Below, piece after piece: positions 18,417-27,097 of a DNA stretch of 64,000 nucleotides. A program made the position numbers and the translations under genes. The stretch is from Methylobacterium goesingense. GTDB lineage: Bacteria; Pseudomonadota; Alphaproteobacteria; Rhizobiales; Beijerinckiaceae. Location: assembly GCF_022179225.1 (NCBI RefSeq), contig NZ_BPQL01000062.1, positions 1 to 64,000 of the forward strand, written 5' to 3'. Positions within the stretch are counted from its first letter, which is position 1; each line of letters opens with the position of its first letter. The notes beneath the pieces were generated by a model. The model was not told where the DNA came from, did not search any database, and saw only the letters and a list, made by a program, of their open reading frames with translations.

Positions 18417-19886
18417 TTGAACGACCATGAGGACGGCGCGCGGATCGACGCCGAGATCGCCAGCACCGTCGCCGGCTCCGATCCGTTCGCCGCGGCGGTC
18501 CGCGCGACGCGGATGCCCATGGTGATCACCGACCCCCGGCTGACGGACAACCCCATCGTTTACGTCAACGACGCGTTCGTGACGCTGACCGGCTATGCCC
18601 GCGACGAGATCATCGGCCGCAACTGCCGCTTTCTTCAGGGGCCTGAGACGAACGCCGAGGACGTCGCGCGGGTCCGGGACGCCATCGAGCGGCGCGTGAC
18701 CATCGAGATCGACCTGAAGAACCGGCGCAAGGACGGCACGGCGTTCTGGAACCGCCTGCTCGTCTCGCCCGTCTTCGCGCCCGACGGCGAACTCACCTAC
18801 TACTTCGCCTCCCAGTACGATGTGACCCTGGAGAAGGAGCGCCTCGTTCTCCTCCAGCGGGACCGCGACGCCCTGGAGGCAGAATCCGAGCGCCGCTCCC
18901 TCGAACTGATCCAGAGCGAGGAGCGCCTCCGGTTCACCCTGAAGGCCGGGCGCCTCGGTGCCTGGACCCTCGATCTCGGGGTCATGCGCCTGGTCTCCTC
19001 GGACGGGTTCAAGGAGAACCTCGGCCGCGCGCCGGGCGATTCCCTGACCTACGAGGAGATGCTGGCGGCCATCCACCCGGACGACCGGGCCCGGAAACTC
19101 GCCGCCCGGGACGCGGCGATCGCCGGGCACTCGGACTACGACATCGAGATCCGGGTCATCACGCCACGGGGCGAGACCCGCTGGCTGCAGTTCCGCGGCC
19201 AGGCCTCGTACCGCGCCGACGGCTCGCCCCTGACCATCGCGGGGATCAGCCTGGACATCACCGACCGCAAGCGGGCGGAGGAACACCGCGACCTCCTGGC
19301 GGGCGAGCTCAACCACCGGATCCAGAACACCCTGGCCACCGTCCAGTCCATCGCCCGGCAGACGCTGCGGGGCGCCGCCTCCCTGGAGGAGGCGCAGGTG
19401 GCGATGGAATCCCGCCTGCGCTCGCTCTCGGCCGCCACGGAGATGCTGGCCCGGGGCAGCGGCGACTGGGCGACCCTGACGGAAGTGGTCATCGCGGCCC
19501 TGCACCCGTTCGGCGTCGAGCAGGACCACCGCTTCAAGATCGGCGGCCCGATCCTGCGCCTCGCCCCCAGGGTCGCCCTGGCCTTCGCCCTGGCGATCCA
19601 CGAACTCGCGACGAACTCCGTCAAGTACGGCTCCCTCTCGACGGATGACGGCCGCGTCATCGTGAGCTGGGATGTCGTGGACGGGTCGAGCCCCGACCGG
19701 CTCTGGTTCCAGTGGCAGGAGGTGGGCGGCCCGCCGGTCTCGCGGCCGACGCGCACCGGCTTCGGCTCCCGGATGATCGAGCGGGCCCTCGCCCGGGAGA
19801 TCGGCGGAACGGCCGAGATCGACTACCGCCCGCGCGGCGTCGTGTTCACGGCCGAGGCGCCGCTGCCCGAGATCACGCGGGACTGA
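18417..19886 (+). CDS. LOV-domain blue-light HWE histidine kinase
   Basis: 489 residues, cytoplasmic. Residues about 22-140 are a LOV domain: GRNCRFLQG contains the flavin-reactive Cys70, and NRRKDGTAFWN and the following strand are canonical. A second PAS_3 domain spans about 168-285 (HPDD, DITDRK). The HWE kinase core starts with ELNHRIQNTLA (phospho-acceptor His300), then IHELATNSVKYGSLS, WQEVGGPPV (the W-x-E of the family) and FGSRMIERALARE. Blue light should form a Cys-FMN adduct and change autophosphorylation. Start codon TTG 18417. A receiver-like gene lies 52 bases downstream on the same strand and is likely its operon partner. Confidence 0.93.
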   Translation: MNDHEDGARIDAEIASTVAGSDPFAAAVRATRMPMVITDPRLTDNPIVYVNDAFVTLTGYARDEIIGRNCRFLQGPETNAEDVARVRDAIERRVTIEIDLKNRRKDGTAFWNRLLVSPVFAPDGELTYYFASQYDVTLEKERLVLLQRDRDALEAESERRSLELIQSEERLRFTLKAGRLGAWTLDLGVMRLVSSDGFKENLGRAPGDSLTYEEMLAAIHPDDRARKLAARDAAIAGHSDYDIEIRVITPRGETRWLQFRGQASYRADGSPLTIAGISLDITDRKRAEEHRDLLAGELNHRIQNTLATVQSIARQTLRGAASLEEAQVAMESRLRSLSAATEMLARGSGDWATLTEVVIAALHPFGVEQDHRFKIGGPILRLAPRVALAFALAIHELATNSVKYGSLSTDDGRVIVSWDVVDGSSPDRLWFQWQEVGGPPVSRPTRTGFGSRMIERALAREIGGTAEIDYRPRGVVFTAEAPLPEITRD

Positions 19887-19937
19887 CGATCCCGTGGGAC
19901 TGACGATCCCGCAGGAGCTTTTCGCGGCCTGACGCGT

Positions 19938-20375
19938 ATGGCTCCCATGGCAGGTCCAGATCCATCGCCGTCCCCATTCGCCCTCGTCGTCGAGGCAAAC
20001 ATCCTCGTGCGGATGGACGCCGTGAACATCCTCGAGGATGCCGGCTTCCGGGTCCTGGACGTGGCGACGGGCGACGAGGCCATGAGGCTCCTGCACCAGC
20101 ACGGCTCCGCCTTCACGCTGTTGTTCACCGCCGTCGGCCCCACGGGCCCGCAGGACGGGTTCGCGCTGGCACGCATGGCCGCCTCGGATCACCCGCATAT
20201 CAGCGTCGTCGTGGCGTCGGGCCACGACAAACCCGGTCCGGGCGACCTGCCGGATTCGGCCTGCTTCATCGAGAAGCCGTTCAGTGCCGGCATCGTCCGC
20301 GAACACCTCCGGCGGATCATGCCGGACGACCGGAAACCCGCGCCCTTGCGCACAAAGCCTCTCTCGACGCACTGA
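19938..20375 (+). CDS. Receiver-domain protein lacking the phospho-acceptor aspartate
   Basis: 145 residues with one CheY-like fold: FALVVEANILVRMDAVNILEDAGF at the N-terminus, ISVVVASGH, and ACFIEKPFSAG with the conserved Lys113. The phosphorylation segment reads LLFTAVGPTGPQDG, so Ala65 replaces the acceptor Asp. The acidic pair is reduced to Glu19-Ala20. It therefore probably cannot be phosphorylated in the usual way and may act as a pseudo-receiver binding the adjacent kinase. Start ATG 19938 or 19950-region alternatives give the same domain. It follows the LOV kinase closely on the same strand. Confidence 0.85.
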   Translation: MAPMAGPDPSPSPFALVVEANILVRMDAVNILEDAGFRVLDVATGDEAMRLLHQHGSAFTLLFTAVGPTGPQDGFALARMAASDHPHISVVVASGHDKPGPGDLPDSACFIEKPFSAGIVREHLRRIMPDDRKPAPLRTKPLSTH

Positions 20376-20449
20376 CCGTGTGCGGAACGGCGGGGTCGCG
20401 GATGCGCCCTCCGTCCGGCGACGCGGCGCGGACAGGTTCGGGGATCCCC

Positions 20450-21601
20450 ATGGACGGGAACGAGGCGGGTCGGGTGCTGATCGCCGGGGGCGGCATCGCG
20501 GGGCTCGCCATGCGGCGGGCGCTGCGACGCGCCGGGATTCCCGCGCTCACCCTGGAGCGGCGCCGGGAACCGGCGGATGGCGGCCTCGCCATCAACCTGC
20601 CGGGCAATGCGGTCCGGGCGCTCGCGCAACTCGGCCTCGCCGAGGCCCTCGGCGCCGTCGGCGCCCCGGTTCGCCGGCGCGAGTACCGCACCGAGCGGGG
20701 GCGGCTGCTCTTTGCCGTCGACGAGGCGGCGTTCTGGGGGGCCGAGGCAGGGCCCCGCTGCGTCCGGCGTGCCGACCTGGCGCGTCTCCTGACCGGAGAC
20801 GGGCCGGCCGACGACATCCGGTACGGATGTGCGATCGCGGCGATCCGGCAGCGGGCGGACAGCGTCACCGTCGCCTGCACGGACGGGACGACCGAATCCG
20901 GAGGCCTGCTCGTGGGCGCGGACGGCGTGCATTCCCGGGTCCGTGGCGAGGTCTTCGGAGCGCAAGCGCTTGGCGCGGCGCTGCTGGCTCCGGCGAGCTG
21001 GCGCTTCATGGCGCCCAATCCCGGAATCGATGCCTGGACGCTCTGGGCCGGATCGGGAGGCCTGTTCCTGCTGATCCCGGTCGACGCGGACGAAGTCTAC
21101 GGGTGGGTCTCGGTCGGCGGATCGGGCGCACGGGGGCATGACCTCGCCGCGGTGCGCGGTGTCTTCGCCGCCTTCCCGCCCCCCGTACGCGACACCCTCG
21201 AGGCGGTTCTGGCCGATTCCGGGCGCGTCCATCATTCGCCCCTCGAAGAGGTCCGGATTCCCGCCTGGACACGGGACCGCGTGGTGCTGGCCGGGGACGC
21301 CGCGCACGCCACGGCCCCCGTCTGGGCGCAGGGCGCCGCCCTCGCCCTGGAGGATGCGCTGGTGCTGGCCGCCCTGCTGGCGGAACGCCCGGACTGGCGC
21401 ACGGTCGGTCCGGCCTACGAGGCCCTGCGCCGGCCCCGTGTGACCCATGTCCAGGCCATGACCGACCGCCTGTCGCGGACCGCCCGGATGCCGGGCTGGG
21501 CCAGGAACCTCGTGCTCCCGGTGCTCGGACCCCGCAGCTACCGCGCCACCTACGCCCCGCTTCGCATCGCTCCGCCCGGTCCGGCCCGGACGCGGGATTA
21601 A
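20450..21601 (+). CDS. FAD-dependent monooxygenase (aromatic hydroxylase family)
   Basis: 383 residues. Rossmann-type FAD-binding motif VLIAGGGIAGLAMRRAL at 9-25, then the DG motif LLVGADGVHSRVRG and the GD motif VVLAGDAAHATAPVWAQGAALALEDA. This set defines flavin monooxygenases of the p-hydroxybenzoate hydroxylase/UbiH type, which use NAD(P)H and O2. The substrate cannot be read from the sequence. The start ATG 20450 is immediately before the FAD domain; a longer in-frame reading to 20378 is possible but unlike the family. It is on the same strand as the light-sensing pair but 75 bases apart. Confidence 0.88.
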   Translation: MDGNEAGRVLIAGGGIAGLAMRRALRRAGIPALTLERRREPADGGLAINLPGNAVRALAQLGLAEALGAVGAPVRRREYRTERGRLLFAVDEAAFWGAEAGPRCVRRADLARLLTGDGPADDIRYGCAIAAIRQRADSVTVACTDGTTESGGLLVGADGVHSRVRGEVFGAQALGAALLAPASWRFMAPNPGIDAWTLWAGSGGLFLLIPVDADEVYGWVSVGGSGARGHDLAAVRGVFAAFPPPVRDTLEAVLADSGRVHHSPLEEVRIPAWTRDRVVLAGDAAHATAPVWAQGAALALEDALVLAALLAERPDWRTVGPAYEALRRPRVTHVQAMTDRLSRTARMPGWARNLVLPVLGPRSYRATYAPLRIAPPGPARTRD

Positions 21602-21658
21602 CCGTCCGCTTACCGAAACCCGGGAGGGTGCCGCTCCGAATTGGCCCAAGGAGACAGC

Positions 21659-21940
21659 ATGTCCGAGACGATCGACACCGTTGGCGTTGCCGGCGACCGT
21701 ATCCGCTCGATCATCGAGCGCGTCGAGAAGGTGGAGGAGGAGATCAAGGAGCTCATGGAAGCCAAGAAGGAGATCTTCCTGGAAGCCAAGGGCGAGGGCC
21801 TGGACGTTAAGATCCTCAAGGAGATCCTCAAGCTGCGCAAGCTCGACCAGGACGCGCGCGACGAGCACGAGACCCTGCTCGACGTCTACATGCGCGCCAT
21901 GGACGCCCCGACCCCCGCCCCGATGGCGGCGGCCGCCTGA
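21659..21940 (+). CDS. gapR: GapR-family (DUF2312) nucleoid-associated protein
   Basis: 93 residues, highly charged. The family core GDRIRSIIERVEKVEEEIKEL, EIFLEAKGEGLDVKILKEIL and KLRKLDQDARDEHE is complete, followed by an Ala/Pro tail. GapR in Caulobacter encircles overtwisted AT-rich DNA and supports replication and transcription; the same role is expected here. The start is ATG 21659 with AAGGAG five bases upstream, better than the in-frame upstream TTG at 21641. Transcribed alone, converging on the autotransporter gene. Confidence 0.93.
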   Translation: MSETIDTVGVAGDRIRSIIERVEKVEEEIKELMEAKKEIFLEAKGEGLDVKILKEILKLRKLDQDARDEHETLLDVYMRAMDAPTPAPMAAAA

Positions 21941-22003
21941 GAGCCGCCCGGAACGGGTTCGGGTCTGGTATGCGGCACCGGACCCGGCCCCGGGCGTCTG
22001 AGG

Positions 22004-24049
22004 TCAGAAGCGGTAGCGCAGGCCGCCGTTGACGGCAAAATCGTCGCCGTTGGCGCGCGCGAACGTGGCCGCGCCGTTGATCATCCCGCTCAGGCCCCCG
22101 CCGAGGTCGATACTGAGACCGGCCGCTACCTTGCCGTACGTGCCCCCGTCGTAGCCCCGGATCGCGGTGGCGATCGGCAGGGTCAGGGCGTAGGTCTGGG
22201 CCGTGGTGATGGTGCGCAGCTGGCCCAGGAAGTCGTGCTCGGCCGTCAGGTTGACGAACGGACTGAGCACGCGCTCGCCCAGGGCGACGGGCAGACGGAT
22301 CTGGAGGCCGGCGCCTCCCGTCAGGCCGTCGCGCGCCTGGCGTCCCACCGCCTGGGTCAGCAGGGGGTCGCCCTGCTCCCGGTAGGCGTCGATCCAGGTA
22401 TGGGCGTAGGTCAGCGTGCCCACGGGGCCGACCCGGACCGCGCCGAGGTCGAACAGGTAGGCCGCCTTGGCCGCCACCAGCAGGGTCTCGGCGCGCGGCG
22501 TGGCGCTGAGGCGGTCGAGGAGCCCGGCACGGGAGACGGCGAGGTCGTTGAAGCCGTAGCCGACCACGAGGTCGGCGAACCAGTCCGGCCGGTTCAGGGA
22601 GGCGAAACCCGCGAACTGATAGGTGTCCACGTCGATCCGGGTGGCGCCGAGCGCCCCCAGGCTCGTCAGGTTGGTGCTGGCGTTGCTGTAGTTGAAGGCC
22701 GCCCCCAGCAGCAGGTCGGGCCGGGCGCGGTACTCGGCGCCCACCGTGACGCTCGGCGCCTCGTAGTCGAAGCCCGGCGCCCCGACGCGGCGCTCGCGGC
22801 TGCCGTTGGCGTAGCCGCCCTCGGCGAACAGGGAGACGGGGTTGCCCAGAAGCACCGCCATGGGCACCGGCGGGGCCGCGCGCCCCGGCAGGTCGGCCGT
22901 GTAGGCGGCCGGCACCAGGGCGGGGGTGTTCTGCGCCCGGTAGGCGTCGAGGCGCAGCAGCAGGCTGTTGCCGAAGGCCCGCGCGCTCACGTCCGCGATC
23001 TCCCCCTGCGGCGCGATCGTGTACGGCGCGATCAACTGGTTGGCGATCGCCTGGGCCTGGATGTTGTGGAACTGATAGGTCCAGTGCAGGCCGTCGAGGC
23101 TCATGTAGCGGTTCTGCTCGTTGAACGGCCGGCTCGCGCACTGGGTCGCCCCGCCGGAGGCCTGGATGCAGTCGACGTTCGGCAACGCGCCGTTCGCGGC
23201 GAATCCGTATGCCGTCGGATTCGCGCGGATCTCCCGCACCAGCAGATCCTGGTCGAAATAATGGATGTTGGCGCCGGTCTGCTGCTGCAGCGCGACGAGG
23301 TTGGGAAGCATGCCCGCATTCGTCCCGAGCGAGCCCTGGCTGAGCAGGGCGGGATCGTTATTGCGCGCCGCATCGGTAAAGTTCCGGAACGTGCCGAGGT
23401 CGGAGAGCCCGATGAAGACGTAGTTCCGTGCGCCCAGCGCGAGGTTCTGACGGACCATCTCGGTCTGGAAGGTCACGTTCGTGTTTCGGATCTGGTCGAC
23501 CTGCGCCTGCGTCCGGATGCCGGACACGTTCCAGTCGTTGATCCCGGACCATTGCACGACGATGTCGCCGGGGCTGTAGCGCCCATAGATGCGCTGGAAA
23601 TCGGCGACCTGGGGCCGGAGGGTCGCCGACCCCGTCAGCGCGGTCACGCTGTTCGAGCCGCCATCGGCGAAGTTGGTGGCGGGCGGGAAGCTCGAGCCGC
23701 GCCCGTTCGCGGCCCCGATCAGGGGCGAGAACAACTCGATGTAGTTGGCGTGGCCATTCGTGTTCACCTCCGTGAACACCGCCGTGTTGCCCGGGGTGTT
23801 CTGGTTGATGTTCCGGTCCGCCCGGCGGGTGTTGGTCGAGCTGGAGCCGTACCCGAAGGTGCGGTCGAAACCGGTCACCGCCCGGATGTCCGGAAGGGGC
23901 TGCCCGCTATTCGGCACGGCGGCCGGGTATTGCGGCGCCACCGGCACGTCCGCGGAGGGCAGCACCCCCGAGAACAGCGATTGCGCGAATGCGGGCTCGG
24001 CGCTCACCAGGGCCGTTGCGGCCAGCAACACAAGCTTGACGTGCGACAT
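22004..24049 (-). CDS. GDSL/SGNH-type autotransporter esterase
   Basis: 681 residues. Signal peptide MSHVKLVLLAATALVSAEPAFA. The passenger (about 40-330) resembles autotransporter GDSL hydrolases: VVQWSGINDWN contains the block III GxND motif and SLDGLHWTYQFHN the block V DxxH dyad. The canonical GDS nucleophile motif is not obvious; ADGGSNSV or FGYGSSS could carry the serine. The last 280 residues are an autotransporter beta barrel (LFAEGGYANG, repeated amphipathic strands, terminal aromatic RYRF). Expected at the cell surface as a lipase or esterase. Start ATG 24049; an upstream in-frame extension lacks a signal peptide. Confidence 0.88.
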   Translation of the reverse strand: MSHVKLVLLAATALVSAEPAFAQSLFSGVLPSADVPVAPQYPAAVPNSGQPLPDIRAVTGFDRTFGYGSSSTNTRRADRNINQNTPGNTAVFTEVNTNGHANYIELFSPLIGAANGRGSSFPPATNFADGGSNSVTALTGSATLRPQVADFQRIYGRYSPGDIVVQWSGINDWNVSGIRTQAQVDQIRNTNVTFQTEMVRQNLALGARNYVFIGLSDLGTFRNFTDAARNNDPALLSQGSLGTNAGMLPNLVALQQQTGANIHYFDQDLLVREIRANPTAYGFAANGALPNVDCIQASGGATQCASRPFNEQNRYMSLDGLHWTYQFHNIQAQAIANQLIAPYTIAPQGEIADVSARAFGNSLLLRLDAYRAQNTPALVPAAYTADLPGRAAPPVPMAVLLGNPVSLFAEGGYANGSRERRVGAPGFDYEAPSVTVGAEYRARPDLLLGAAFNYSNASTNLTSLGALGATRIDVDTYQFAGFASLNRPDWFADLVVGYGFNDLAVSRAGLLDRLSATPRAETLLVAAKAAYLFDLGAVRVGPVGTLTYAHTWIDAYREQGDPLLTQAVGRQARDGLTGGAGLQIRLPVALGERVLSPFVNLTAEHDFLGQLRTITTAQTYALTLPIATAIRGYDGGTYGKVAAGLSIDLGGGLSGMINGAATFARANGDDFAVNGGLRYRF

Positions 24050-24449
24050 CCCTCGGCCTCCCCATCGTCCTGGTTTTCCAGGTTGAAGAGATGTTAGCGG
24101 GAGGCATCGGCAGGGCACAATGCAGGCCGAGACACACGCCGCCGTTTAAACAGTCGATTACTTTCGAATGATCGATTTCTACATCGCGTGTTGCGACATC
24201 GACACGGCGTCATAATTTTCGTTCCCTTCCGTACAAAATGAAGCATCGGCGCATCGGCAGGCTTAAGGAGCGGCGGGCTTGCACGGGGAACGCGCGGGCC
24301 GCGTAACCTTGCGGCAGGGCACCGCGTTGCATGTCGCGCCACCTGAGGCCAAACGCCGGCATGCCCGTCCTCGAACCGCACCCGCGTCAACCGGGATTCC
24401 CCATGGCTCGCCACCGGGCCGCCGCGTCCTTCGGGCGGAGCGTGCTGCC

Positions 24450-26897
24450 GTGAGGGACCCCCTGGCGTTCCTGGCCGGCGGCGGCGAGGCCGCGCGCATG
24501 ATCCGCGAGCGGGACTGGACGGGCCACCCCCTGGGGCAGCCCGAGACCTGGCCCGCGGAATTCCGCGCCGCGCTCAGCCTCGTCCTCAACTCGCCGGAAT
24601 CCATGATCCTGGCCTGGGGGCCGGACCTGCACTTCTTCTTCAACGACACCTACTTCCCGCTGCTCGGGCCGCGTCTCGCCTGGGCGATGGGCGAGCGCTT
24701 CGACGTGGTCTGGGCCGATGCCCTGGATCAGGCCAGGCCCATCATCGCGGACGCCCTCGCGGGGCGGGCGAAGCGCTTCGTCGACCTGCCCTGGACGCTC
24801 GATACCGACCGGGGCCAACGCGAGACCTGGTGGTCGTTCTCCTATTCCCGCGTCCTCGACGCGGATGGCGACGTCGCCGGCCTCTTCATCGTCACGAACG
24901 AGACCACCGCGCGGGTGCTCGGCGACGCGGCCCTGCGCGAGAGCGAGGAGCATTTCCGGCAGACGGTGGAGCTGAACCCGCAGGTCCCGTGGACCTGCGA
25001 TCCGGACGGGAACATCACCTCCTACTCGAACCGCTGGCTCGAACTCACGGGCCAGGCCCCGGGCGAGCCGGACGGCTCCGGCTGGCTCGCGGCCCTGCAC
25101 CCCGACGACGTGCCCGAGACCCTGCGGGTGTTCGGGAACGCGCTCGCCTCCGGCGAGCCGATCGACGTCGATTATCGCCTGCGCCTGGCGCGCACCGACG
25201 CGTATCGCTGGATGCGCGCCCGGGCCCGGCCCCGGCGGAACGAGGCGGGCGCCATCGTCCGGTGGTACGGCGTGGTCGAGGACATCCACGACCGCAAGCT
25301 CGCCGAGGCGGCGTTGCGCGAGCTGAATCGGACTCTGGAACGCCGGGTCGAGGAGGCCCTGCTCCAGCGCAAGCTCTGGGCCGAGGTGTTCGAGACCACC
25401 GACGCCCTCGTCGGCGCGCTTGGCACCGATTTCCGGATCCTGGCCGCCAACCGCGCCTGGATCGCGGAGTTCGAGGCCTTGTTCGGGGTACGGCCGCGCG
25501 TCGGCGACGACCTGCGCGATCTCCTGGCGCATGCGCCCGAACTCCTTGCCCCCTTGCAGGCGATCTGGGAACGGGCGCTCGCCGGCGAGGCCTTCACGCT
25601 GATGGAGGCCTTCGGCGACCCAGACCGCAAGCGCCCCTGCTACGAACTCAAGTTCACGACCCTACGCGACGCGGACGGGCGCCGGATCGGCGCCTTCCAG
25701 TACGCCCAGGACATCTCGGAGCGCCTGCGGGCCCAGGAGCGGCTCGCCCGCGCCGAGGAGGCACTGCGCCACGCCCAGAAGATCGAAGCGGTGGGGCAGC
25801 TCACGGGCGGCGTGGCGCATGATTTCAACAACCTCCTGACCATCATCCGCTCGTCGGTGGAGTTCCTGCAGCGGCCGGACCTCGCCGAGGAGCGGCGCGC
25901 CCGCTACCTCACGGCGGTGAGCGACACGGTCGACCGGGCCGCGAAGCTGACGAGCCAGCTCCTCTCCTTCGCCCGGCGGCAGGCCCTCAAGCCCGAAATC
26001 CTCGATGTCGGCGAGCGCCTGCGCGGGGTCACCGAGATGCTGAACGCGGTCACGGGCGCCCGCATCCGCATCCTCACGCGGGTGCCGGACGGGCCCTGCC
26101 ACGTCCGGGCCGATCCGAGCCAGTTCGAGACCGCCGTGGTCAACCTGATGGTGAACGCCCGCGACGCCATGGATGGCGAGGGCACGCTGACCCTGCGCCT
26201 CGCCCGCGGCGCCCACCTGCCGAGCATCCGGGGCCACGCGGCGGCGATGGGGCCCTTCGCCATGCTCTCGGTCACGGACGAGGGGACGGGCATCCCGCCC
26301 GACCTGATGGACCGGATCTTCGAGCCCTTCTTCACCACCAAGGAGGTCGGCAAGGGCACCGGGCTCGGCCTCAGCCAGGTCATCGGCTTCGCCAAGCAGT
26401 CCGGCGGCGACGTCGACGTGGCGAGCACGGTCGGCCGCGGCACCACCTTCACCCTCTACCTGCCGCAGGTCGAGGCTCCGGAATCCGAGGTCCTGCGACC
26501 CGCGCGGGAGCCCGGCGCCCCGGGCGCGGAGCGGAGCCTGTGCGTCCTCGTCGTGGAGGACAACCTCGAGGTCGGGCGCTTCTGCACCCAGCTCCTCGAG
26601 GATCTCGGACACGCGACGGTCTGGGCGCACAACGCCGAGGCGGCGCTCGCCGAGATGGCGCACGGCTCCGCCCGCTTCGACGCGGTGTTCTCGGACGTGG
26701 TGATGCCCGGGATGGGCGGTGTCGCGCTGGCGCGCCGCATGGCGGTCGAACACCCCGGCCTGCCGGTGATCCTGACCACGGGCTACAGCGATGCCCTGGC
26801 CCGGGACGACACGCACGGCTTCGACCTCGTCCGCAAGCCGTACTCCACCGGGCAGATCGCGAACGCCCTGCGCAACGCCCTCGCGAGGCCGCGTTGA
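24450..26897 (+). CDS. Hybrid histidine kinase: three PAS regions, HisKA, HATPase, receiver
   Basis: About 815 residues. An N-terminal region (MIRERDWTGHPLGQPETWP, PESMILAWGPDLHFFFND) is the PAS-like sensor often seen in alphaproteobacterial hybrid kinases. A PAS_3 domain follows (ending VVEDIHDRK), then a third PAS region (ending QDISERL). The HisKA domain has phospho-acceptor His457 in GVAHDFNNLL; the ATPase has NLMVNARDAM, DEGTGIP and GTGLGLSQ. The C-terminal receiver (about 690-812) has Asp749 in FSDVVMPGMGG and the Lys in LVRKPY. No membrane segment, so it senses an internal cue. GTG 24450 is my start; a TTG at 24279 is in frame. It lies about 200 bases before the phytochrome gene. Confidence 0.88.
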   Translation: MRDPLAFLAGGGEAARMIRERDWTGHPLGQPETWPAEFRAALSLVLNSPESMILAWGPDLHFFFNDTYFPLLGPRLAWAMGERFDVVWADALDQARPIIADALAGRAKRFVDLPWTLDTDRGQRETWWSFSYSRVLDADGDVAGLFIVTNETTARVLGDAALRESEEHFRQTVELNPQVPWTCDPDGNITSYSNRWLELTGQAPGEPDGSGWLAALHPDDVPETLRVFGNALASGEPIDVDYRLRLARTDAYRWMRARARPRRNEAGAIVRWYGVVEDIHDRKLAEAALRELNRTLERRVEEALLQRKLWAEVFETTDALVGALGTDFRILAANRAWIAEFEALFGVRPRVGDDLRDLLAHAPELLAPLQAIWERALAGEAFTLMEAFGDPDRKRPCYELKFTTLRDADGRRIGAFQYAQDISERLRAQERLARAEEALRHAQKIEAVGQLTGGVAHDFNNLLTIIRSSVEFLQRPDLAEERRARYLTAVSDTVDRAAKLTSQLLSFARRQALKPEILDVGERLRGVTEMLNAVTGARIRILTRVPDGPCHVRADPSQFETAVVNLMVNARDAMDGEGTLTLRLARGAHLPSIRGHAAAMGPFAMLSVTDEGTGIPPDLMDRIFEPFFTTKEVGKGTGLGLSQVIGFAKQSGGDVDVASTVGRGTTFTLYLPQVEAPESEVLRPAREPGAPGAERSLCVLVVEDNLEVGRFCTQLLEDLGHATVWAHNAEAALAEMAHGSARFDAVFSDVVMPGMGGVALARRMAVEHPGLPVILTTGYSDALARDDTHGFDLVRKPYSTGQIANALRNALARPR

Positions 26898-26995
26898 CGA
26901 TGCGCGCCCCCGGGAGAACGGCCGGCCCCGGCGACGGGTCGCGGGGCAGGCGCACCCGGCCCGTGCCATGGTATGGCTCGGCGCGGCCGTGGCCC

Positions 26996-27063
26996 GGCAA
27001 GGCACAGGCATTGGCAAGGCACAGGACTTGGCAAGGCACAGGACTTGGCAAGGCACAGGACTT
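26996..27063 (+). repeat. Four tandem 17-bp repeats before the phytochrome gene
   Basis: Unit GGCAAGGCACAGGACTT occurs at 27013-27029, 27030-27046 and 27047-27063, preceded by a copy with two changes at 26996-27012 and followed by a partial copy. It fills most of the 200-base spacer between the hybrid kinase stop and the phytochrome start. It may affect expression of the phytochrome gene or be neutral slippage-prone sequence. Confidence 0.9.
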
Positions 27064-27097
27064 GGCAAAGCGGGGCATCATCCGGCATGGGCAGGAC

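Noticed and set aside
18261-20372. 703-codon minus-strand frame opposite the LOV kinase
   Set aside because: Shadow of the LOV-HWE kinase and receiver genes, which have full motifs.
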